Below are positions 13,653 through 18,162 of a DNA stretch of 18,162 nt, piece by piece. Location of the stretch: assembly GCA_010030605.1 (NCBI GenBank), contig RHCK01000008.1, positions 1-18,162 on the forward strand. Direction: 5' to 3'. The notes under the pieces were generated by a model. That model searched no databases and had not been told where the DNA came from. It saw only the letters and a program-made list of their open reading frames with translations. This DNA is from Acidimicrobiia bacterium (GTDB lineage Bacteria; Actinomycetota; Acidimicrobiia; Acidimicrobiales; Ilumatobacteraceae). The position numbers and the translations under genes were made by a program. Numbering within the stretch: the stretch's first letter is position 1; each line of letters opens with the position of its first letter.

Positions 13653-15647
13653 ATGTCCGAGATCAGTGTCCTCCTTCCCGATGGTTCAGAGCGCCGGGTC
13701 GCCGACGGTACGACGGGTCTCGCATTGGCATCTTCGATCAGCCGAAACCTGGGCAAGGCCGCGGTGGCCATCGAGGTCGATGGACGAGAATCCGATTTGT
13801 CCACCAAACTTCACGACGGATGTCGGGTCAGAATCGTGACGAGCGACTCGGATGAAGGTCGCCATGTCCTGCGCCACAGCACGGCCCACGTCTTGGCCCA
13901 GGCCGTCACCCGGCTCTATCCGGGAGCGAAATACACGATCGGCCCGGCCATCGAGAACGGCTTCTACTACGACTTCGATCTAGCGGGGCGCACCTTCAGC
14001 GAGGAAGACCTCGAACGGGTCGAGGCCGAGATGCGCGCGATCATCTCCGCTGATCAACCGTTCACACGTTCCACGCTCGCGATCGACGAGGCCCTGAACG
14101 TATTCGGCGACCAACCGTACAAGTGCGAAATCATTCGTCGAGTTCGCGAGGGTGGCGGAGACGGTTCGGACACCGCGGAAGTTGGCGGTGACGCCGACAC
14201 CGTGAGCGTGTACCGAAACACTCCCGAGTTCGTCGACCTCTGCCTCGGTCCACACGTACCAAGTACGGGTCGTCTCGGTCACTTCAAATTGCAGAAGGTT
14301 TCTTCGGCGTACTGGCGAGGAAACGAGAAGGGGCCAGTCCTCCAACGCATTTACGGAACCGCCTGGGAATCAAAGTCTGCATTGGCCGAACACTTGCATC
14401 GTCTGGAAGAGGCGGAAAAGCGTGATCACCGACGCCTGGCGGTCGACCTCGACCTGTTGTCCTTTCCGACCGAGCTCGGTGGAGGGCTGGCCGTCTGGCA
14501 TCCCAAAGGAGCGATCGTTCGCAAGTTGATGGAGGACTACAGCCGGGAACGCCATCAGAACGGTGGCTACCAGTTCGTGTTCACGCCGCACCTGTCGAAC
14601 GCCGCACTGTTTCAGACCTCGGGGCACCTGGACTTTTACGCCGATGGCATGTATCCGCCCATGGAAATGGACAACGGCACCTACTACCCGAAGCCCATGA
14701 ATTGCCCGATGCACTGCCTCATCTTCCGCGGTCGTCAACGCAGTTATCGAGAATTGCCACTGCGCCTCTTCGAGCTGGGAACGGTGTACCGGTACGAACG
14801 TGCCGGAACGCTGCACGGCTTGATGAGAATCCGTGGGTTCACACAAGACGACAGTCACATCTACTGCACGCAGGACCAGTTGCAACAAGAGATCATCTCG
14901 TTGCTCGACTTCATCGTGAGTGTTCTGAAGGCCTTCGGATTCCATGAGTTTTCGTTCCATCTCTCCACCAAGGATCCGAACAAGTACGTCGGATCGGACG
15001 AGATCTGGAACGAAGCCACCGACGCTCTTCGCCACGCCCTCGAACGTCACGGCCTCGATTATTCGGTCAAGGAAGGCGACGCGGCGTTCTACGGTCCCAA
15101 GATCGACATCCACGTGCGTGATGCGATCGGTCGCACCTGGCAACTTTCCACCATTCAGTGCGACTTCAATCTTCCTGAGCGGTTCGATCTGGAGTACGTG
15201 GCGAGCGATGGGTCACGAAAACGACCGATCATGCTTCACCGCGCGCTCTTCGGATCCATCGAACGCTTCTTCGGCGTTCTCGTCGAACACTATGCCGGTG
15301 CTTTTCCGACGTGGCTGGCGCCACTACAGGTTCGCGTTCTACCGGTGGCCGAGTCGCATCAGGACTACGCCGAGCGCGTGCGAGGCGACCTCGCCGCGTC
15401 CGGCATACGAGTCGACGTCGTCGAGGCGTCGGACCAGTTGGGCAAGCGCATTCGGGCCGCCAAACTCGACAAGATTCCGTACGTGCTCGTCGTCGGCGAT
15501 GACGACGTCGCGTCGGGAACCGTCGGAGTGAACGCTCGAGGAGCCGACGTGGAGCGCGGCGTGTCCGTCGCGGATTTCATCGGTCGCATCGAACGAGAGA
15601 TTGGCAGCGACCCGGAGGCGATTCATTCGTCCGTGACCGATGATTGA
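13653..15647 (+). CDS. thrS: Threonyl-tRNA synthetase
   Basis: ThrRS charges tRNA(Thr) and edits mischarged serine. The 664-residue product has the full bacterial domain set. A TGS domain (about 1-65) begins MSEISVLLPDGSERRVADGTT. The editing domain has the HxxxH motif His75/His79 and CLGPH (Cys197/His201). The class II core includes the zinc cysteine Cys351 in MNCPMHC, motif 2 around RYERAGTLHGLMRIRGFTQD, and motif 3 around PIMLHRALFGSIERF. The C-terminal anticodon-binding domain includes QLGKRIRAAKLDKIPYVLVVGD. All key residues are present. The gene overlaps the HIT-family gene by eight bases. A thrS–HIT–pgsA–acyltransferase order also occurs in mycobacteria, where it leads into phosphatidylinositol mannoside synthesis. 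Confidence 0.98.
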   Translation: MSEISVLLPDGSERRVADGTTGLALASSISRNLGKAAVAIEVDGRESDLSTKLHDGCRVRIVTSDSDEGRHVLRHSTAHVLAQAVTRLYPGAKYTIGPAIENGFYYDFDLAGRTFSEEDLERVEAEMRAIISADQPFTRSTLAIDEALNVFGDQPYKCEIIRRVREGGGDGSDTAEVGGDADTVSVYRNTPEFVDLCLGPHVPSTGRLGHFKLQKVSSAYWRGNEKGPVLQRIYGTAWESKSALAEHLHRLEEAEKRDHRRLAVDLDLLSFPTELGGGLAVWHPKGAIVRKLMEDYSRERHQNGGYQFVFTPHLSNAALFQTSGHLDFYADGMYPPMEMDNGTYYPKPMNCPMHCLIFRGRQRSYRELPLRLFELGTVYRYERAGTLHGLMRIRGFTQDDSHIYCTQDQLQQEIISLLDFIVSVLKAFGFHEFSFHLSTKDPNKYVGSDEIWNEATDALRHALERHGLDYSVKEGDAAFYGPKIDIHVRDAIGRTWQLSTIQCDFNLPERFDLEYVASDGSRKRPIMLHRALFGSIERFFGVLVEHYAGAFPTWLAPLQVRVLPVAESHQDYAERVRGDLAASGIRVDVVEASDQLGKRIRAAKLDKIPYVLVVGDDDVASGTVGVNARGADVERGVSVADFIGRIEREIGSDPEAIHSSVTDD

Positions 15648-16161
15648 CAATCTCTGGGCCGGTTGGAGAAACCGTTACCTCACCGATCTTCCGACCAAGT
15701 CCGCAACGGATTCCCTCGAGGGGAGCGTGTTCACTCGAATACTGAATTCGGGGCTCTCCGATGACGAGACGTACATCGTGCATCGTGGGGAGCGGGTGTT
15801 CGCGATCTTGAACGCGTACCCGTACTGCACGGGCCATCTGATGGTGCTTCCGTATCGCGAGGTCCGGAACCTCGATGATCTGAGTCAGGATGAGACAGAC
15901 GAACTCTGGAGCACCGTGACGCTGGCATGTCGCGCCTTACGCGCGGAGTATTCGGCTCCCGGCCTCAACGTCGGCATCAACATGGGCCCGGCCTCCGGTG
16001 GGAGCATCGATGAGCATCTTCATGTCCATATCGTTCCGCGCTGGGTTGGTGATTCGAACTTCCTGACCGTCACCGCCAACGCAAAGGCAATGCCGGAAGC
16101 CTTGGACCTCACCGCGACCAGGCTTCGGCGTGCGATCCTGGCTACGCTGAACGCTCGATGA
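15640..16161 (+). CDS. HIT-family nucleotide phosphorylase/hydrolase (Ap4A phosphorylase-like)
   Basis: HIT proteins act on nucleotide phosphates through a histidine triad. The 173-residue product carries the triad EHLHVHIVPRW, with His126, His128 (the nucleophile) and His130. It also has the N-terminal LWAGWRNRYL and the core strand RVFAILNAYPYCTGHLMVLPYR. The mycobacterial orthologue at the same position, between thrS and pgsA, has been described as an Ap4A phosphorylase; assigning that activity here rests on synteny and general resemblance. ATG 15640 overlaps the end of thrS by eight bases. The stop overlaps the next start as ATGA (16158-16161), which implies translational coupling through three genes. 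Confidence 0.92.
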   Translation: MIDNLWAGWRNRYLTDLPTKSATDSLEGSVFTRILNSGLSDDETYIVHRGERVFAILNAYPYCTGHLMVLPYREVRNLDDLSQDETDELWSTVTLACRALRAEYSAPGLNVGINMGPASGGSIDEHLHVHIVPRWVGDSNFLTVTANAKAMPEALDLTATRLRRAILATLNAR

Positions 16162-16694
16162 CGAACGCCTCGAACGAATCCGACGACATCCGGGACGCTC
16201 TGCCGACCGATCTCAATGCCGTCGACTCGCGCGCCGAATATCGATTCCCCGACAACAGTCGTCGACGCATTCCCGCCACCATCTATTTGGTCGTTGGCGC
16301 CGCGATCGTGGTGGGCGATCGTGTCTCTTCGGATTCCGTCTTTTTCAACGATGGTTTGGTCGTCGGAGCGATCGCTCTGATCCTCGTCGGCGTGGTCGGC
16401 CTCACATCGGGATGGAGAATGACGGTCGACGAGCAAGGTGCCCTCGCGGCCGCCGGTGCAGCCGCCGGCTTCCCGATCGGTCATGCGTCAGCCCAGCAGG
16501 TGTGGCGGGGAATTCGAAGTCGCCCCACTTGGCGCGTGTTGTGCTATTCCGATGAAGATCCTCCGCTACGACGTGGCTTGGTGCTCGTCGATGCGGTCGA
16601 TGGCTCGGTCAAAGAACATTTCGTCGAGGACAACCTCGAAACGTGGGACGACCCGAGCCCCAAAGGTCCCACCCGAGTGTCGAGCACTTCGTAG
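16158..16694 (+). CDS. Unrecognised small membrane protein with two transmembrane segments
   Basis: I do not recognise this 178-residue protein. The N-terminal ~38 residues are polar. Two hydrophobic helices follow, at about residues 39-53 (IPATIYLVVGAAIVVG) and 66-84 (GLVVGAIALILVGVVGLTSGW). A soluble C-terminal domain comes next, with an Ala/Gly-rich helix (AAAGAAAGFPIGHASAQQVW, about 97-116) and a β-like stretch WRVLCYSDEDPPLRRGLVLVD. The C-terminus is Ser/Thr-rich. It begins with ATG overlapping the HIT stop by four bases and precedes pgsA by nine bases. The position suggests an accessory role in phospholipid synthesis or simple co-expression. I do not recall a counterpart at this exact place in the mycobacterial locus. 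Confidence 0.82.
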   Translation: MTNASNESDDIRDALPTDLNAVDSRAEYRFPDNSRRRIPATIYLVVGAAIVVGDRVSSDSVFFNDGLVVGAIALILVGVVGLTSGWRMTVDEQGALAAAGAAAGFPIGHASAQQVWRGIRSRPTWRVLCYSDEDPPLRRGLVLVDAVDGSVKEHFVEDNLETWDDPSPKGPTRVSSTS

Positions 16695-16697
16695 ACT
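16692..16697 (+). promoter_or_regulatory. Candidate -10 element (TAGACT) of a leaderless pgsA
   Basis: TAGACT fits TANNNT, overlaps the stop codon of the upstream gene and ends six bases before ATG 16704. There is no Shine-Dalgarno sequence. It implies an internal promoter for pgsA and the acyltransferase within the thrS run. Confidence 0.5.
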
Positions 16698-16703
16698 GTC
16701 TCC

Positions 16704-17378
16704 ATGTTCGACGGTCATTTGCGCAGCTCGGTCGACAAGGCCGTCAAGCCTCTCGGCGACGGGCTCCGTCGGACCCGGATGACACCCGACCACCTGACGG
16801 TCGCCGGTCTCGTCATCGCCGTTGGCGCCGCAATCGCCATCGGCGCCGGATACTTGCCGCTCGGCCTGCTGCTGGTCATCCTGGCGGCGCTCCCGGACCT
16901 CCTGGATGGTGCTCTGGCCAAGGCGTCCAACACGTCCAGCCAACGCGGCGCCTTCTTCGATTCGGTGATCGATCGCGTGACTGATGCACTTCTGTTCGGC
17001 GGCGTTGCCTGGTATTTCATCGGAGAGCACTCGCCACACATCGCCCTCTTACCGTTGGCCGTGTCTTCGGTCAGTTCGGTCATTTCTTACGAACGCGCCA
17101 AAGCGGAGTCCCTTGGACTGAGCGCCAAAGGCGGTCTCATGGAGCGCGCCGAACGGATCATCCTGTTGTGTTTGGGTTTGCTCTTCCCGGTTCTCCTTCT
17201 TCCGATCATGTGGGTGATGTTGGTGCTCGTGTCGATCACCGCCGTGCAAAGATTCGTGAAGGTGTGGCGTCAAGCCGCCGTGGCGCCCGTGACGGCCGCC
17301 AAGATCGAGCAACGTCGATCACGCCGGCAGAGTCGGCGCTCCGTTCGCCGCGCGCGAATGTCATCGCGTCGCCGCTGA
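16704..17378 (+). CDS. pgsA: CDP-alcohol phosphatidyltransferase, probable phosphatidylinositol-phosphate synthase
   Basis: This integral membrane enzyme joins CDP-diacylglycerol to an alcohol phosphate; the gene context points to inositol phosphate, the first step toward phosphatidylinositol and its mannosides. The 224-residue product carries the family motif with Asp65, Asp68, Gly69, Ala72, Gly82, Asp86 and Asp90 in exact spacing. The usual arginine of DGxxAR is replaced by Lys73. VISYERAKAESLGL and GGLMERAERIILL correspond well to mycobacterial PgsA1. About five to six hydrophobic segments are visible. The C-terminus (about 200-224) is an arginine-rich tail with 12 Arg in the last 21 residues. 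The start has a TAGACT hexamer six bases upstream and no ribosome binding site. The next gene begins two bases after the stop. Confidence 0.9.
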   Translation: MFDGHLRSSVDKAVKPLGDGLRRTRMTPDHLTVAGLVIAVGAAIAIGAGYLPLGLLLVILAALPDLLDGALAKASNTSSQRGAFFDSVIDRVTDALLFGGVAWYFIGEHSPHIALLPLAVSSVSSVISYERAKAESLGLSAKGGLMERAERIILLCLGLLFPVLLLPIMWVMLVLVSITAVQRFVKVWRQAAVAPVTAAKIEQRRSRRQSRRSVRRARMSSRRR

Positions 17379-17380
17379 CC

Positions 17381-18037
17381 ATGCCGAGATCTCCGCGTCA
17401 GGAAATCACCGACAATCTCACCGTCGGCGCGTACAAACTCGGATCGGTCATTTCGAAAGGTGTCCCGAGCGCCTTTTCCGCATTGGCCGGGACCTTGGTC
17501 GGAGGGCCGGCGGCACTCGCGATGCGGGACAAACGGGCAATGGTGGAACGGCACATGCGACGAGTGGTGCCCCAAGCGTCGAATTGGGAGATTCGACGCT
17601 TGACCCAGAGGGTGTTCGACAGTTACGCGCGTTACTACATCGAGAGTTTTCGTCTCCCCGCACTCACGAACCGTCAAGTGGCTGCTTCCTTCGACGTCGA
17701 GGGTTACGACGAGCATCTCTTGCCCGCGCTCCAGGCCGGAAAGGGAGCCATCCTTGCGCTGCCACATTTGGGCGGTTGGGAATGGGCGGGACGTTGGGCC
17801 GCCGATCTCGGAAATCGCATGACGGTGGTGGTCGAACCGTTGGACCCGCCCGAACTGTTCGAATGGTTCGTCTCGTTGCGACAGAAGTTCGGGATGAAAG
17901 TGATCCCGGTGGGGCCAGAAGCCGGTTCCGCCGCCTTGGCCATAACTGCCTCGATCACCTTGCTCGCCGCCGGCACGTCCGCCTCGGGAAGTTCGAACAC
18001 CAGTTCGTCGTGCACCTGCAACAGCATCCGCACGTGA
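17381..18037 (+). CDS. PatA-like lipid A/PIM acyltransferase, 3' part replaced by foreign sequence
   Basis: The first ~187 residues (17381-17941) match the LpxL/PatA acyltransferase family. In mycobacteria the gene after pgsA1 encodes PatA, which acylates phosphatidylinositol mannosides. The catalytic HX4E motif is LPHLGGWEWAG at about residues 128-138. It is preceded by YARYYIESFRLP and followed by GMKVIPVGPEAGSAALA, just as in the family. After 17941 the frame turns into a Ser/Thr-rich, low-complexity string and stops at 18037. The conserved second half (arginine/aspartate motif and C-terminal domain) is missing. The reverse strand of this tail encodes a piece of DNA polymerase I, so the reading frame here is not a genuine protein end. 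ATG 17381 starts two bases after the pgsA stop. Confidence 0.8.
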   Translation: MPRSPRQEITDNLTVGAYKLGSVISKGVPSAFSALAGTLVGGPAALAMRDKRAMVERHMRRVVPQASNWEIRRLTQRVFDSYARYYIESFRLPALTNRQVAASFDVEGYDEHLLPALQAGKGAILALPHLGGWEWAGRWAADLGNRMTVVVEPLDPPELFEWFVSLRQKFGMKVIPVGPEAGSAALAITASITLLAAGTSASGSSNTSSSCTCNSIRT

Positions 18038-18066
18038 CCCAGGCCCGCCGCTTCCAGCGCGTCCGT
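17921..18066 (-). other. Internal polA fragment (DNA polymerase I C-terminal region), apparently foreign
   Basis: Read on the minus strand from about 18066 to 17921, the sequence gives ALEAAGLGHVRMLLQVHDE, then LVFELPEADV and IEAVMAKAAEPA. LQVHDELVFE is the family-A polymerase motif C with the catalytic aspartate and glutamate. The wording of the fragment, as I recall it, is closest to alphaproteobacterial PolA. It has no upstream polymerase domain. It also stops short of the last ~25 residues of PolA, changing directly into the antisense of the acyltransferase. The length, about 146 bases, is that of one short sequencing read. I consider it a chimeric assembly segment and not a gene of this organism. 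Confidence 0.75.
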
Positions 18067-18070
18067 ATAC

Positions 18071-18162
18071 CGGCAGCGCTTCTCGGTGAGCTACGAGTAC
18101 CCGGTTTATTTCACCGACGACGTCTTCGAAGTCGACAACCCCATCCTTGAGGGGGCGCTCTG
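18071..18162 (+). other. Fragment resembling the N-terminus of a 3-dehydroquinate-synthase-like protein
   Basis: The plus strand from 18071 translates as RQRFSVSYEYPVYFTDD, then VFEVDNPILEGAL, and runs off the window. The pattern FSVxYEYPVYFT followed by F and DNPxL recalls the start of the sugar-phosphate cyclase / 3-dehydroquinate synthase family. No start codon is visible. The stretch follows directly on the polA fragment and does not continue the acyltransferase, so it probably belongs to the same chimeric end. The family call is from memory and tentative. Confidence 0.4.

Noticed and set aside
17704..18033. A 109-codon minus-strand frame beginning with the PolA motif, as a possible native gene
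   Set aside because: Only its first ~37 residues are PolA-like; the rest is the antisense of the acyltransferase. It also begins in the middle of the polymerase domain.
17584..18150. A 188-codon plus-strand frame overlapping the acyltransferase
   Set aside because: It is a different frame from both the acyltransferase and the cyclase-like piece and shows an Arg/Gly-rich shadow composition.
1..18162. tRNA, rRNA, CRISPR array, transposon ends or phage genes
   Set aside because: I looked for repeated spacers, tRNA-like arms, transposase motifs and terminal inverted repeats. Nothing beyond the short repeats listed was found.

Overview
The window looks like a fragment of an actinobacterial chromosome, most probably from the class Acidimicrobiia or a relative. 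The coding DNA is GC-rich and densely packed. Several genes are lineage markers: a bacterial proteasome activator (Bpa) with a C-terminal HbYX-type tail, MshC of mycothiol biosynthesis, an F420-dependent NADP reductase, an InhA-type enoyl-ACP reductase, and a thrS–HIT–pgsA–acyltransferase run that matches the gene order I recall around the phosphatidylinositol mannoside genes of mycobacteria. The class assignment is inference; the phylum is well supported. No tRNA, rRNA, CRISPR array, insertion sequence or phage gene was seen, and no gene-free stretch exceeds about 130 bases.

Layout. Positions 1-1238 hold the end of an M24 aminopeptidase, then efp and nusB, a translation/transcription operon. 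An Rrf2-family regulator (minus strand, 1243-1689) is divergent from a type I phosphodiesterase/phosphatase-like gene (1760-2884). bpa (2892-3398) and dnaE1 (3501-7022) follow. Positions 7107-8367 carry an unrecognised, possibly GNAT-like protein and a nitroreductase. Positions 8435-10100 carry a DUF35 zinc-ribbon/OB protein and an SCP-x/lipid-transfer-type thiolase, which converge on an InhA-like fabI (minus strand, 10102-10869). From 10997 the genes run to the right: npdG, mshC, a PlsC-type acyltransferase, thrS, a HIT-family protein, a small membrane protein, pgsA and a PatA-like acyltransferase. Much of the right half therefore concerns membrane lipid synthesis (fabI, plsC, pgsA, patA) and redox cofactors (F420/NADPH and mycothiol).

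Two observations stand out. First, the last ~240 bases do not fit the locus. The acyltransferase reading frame loses all family resemblance at about 17941. It is followed by ~145 bases encoding, on the minus strand, an internal C-terminal piece of DNA polymerase I of proteobacterial flavour, and then by ~92 bases that resemble the start of a 3-dehydroquinate-synthase-like protein. This is best read as a chimeric assembly end and not as biology. Second, six genes that lack a Shine-Dalgarno sequence each have a -10-like hexamer (consensus NANNNT, best cases TANNNT) ending 6-7 bases before the start codon. This is the layout expected of leaderless transcripts. I found no convincing new multi-gene system; the rest is recognisable housekeeping with a few local oddities listed in the findings.
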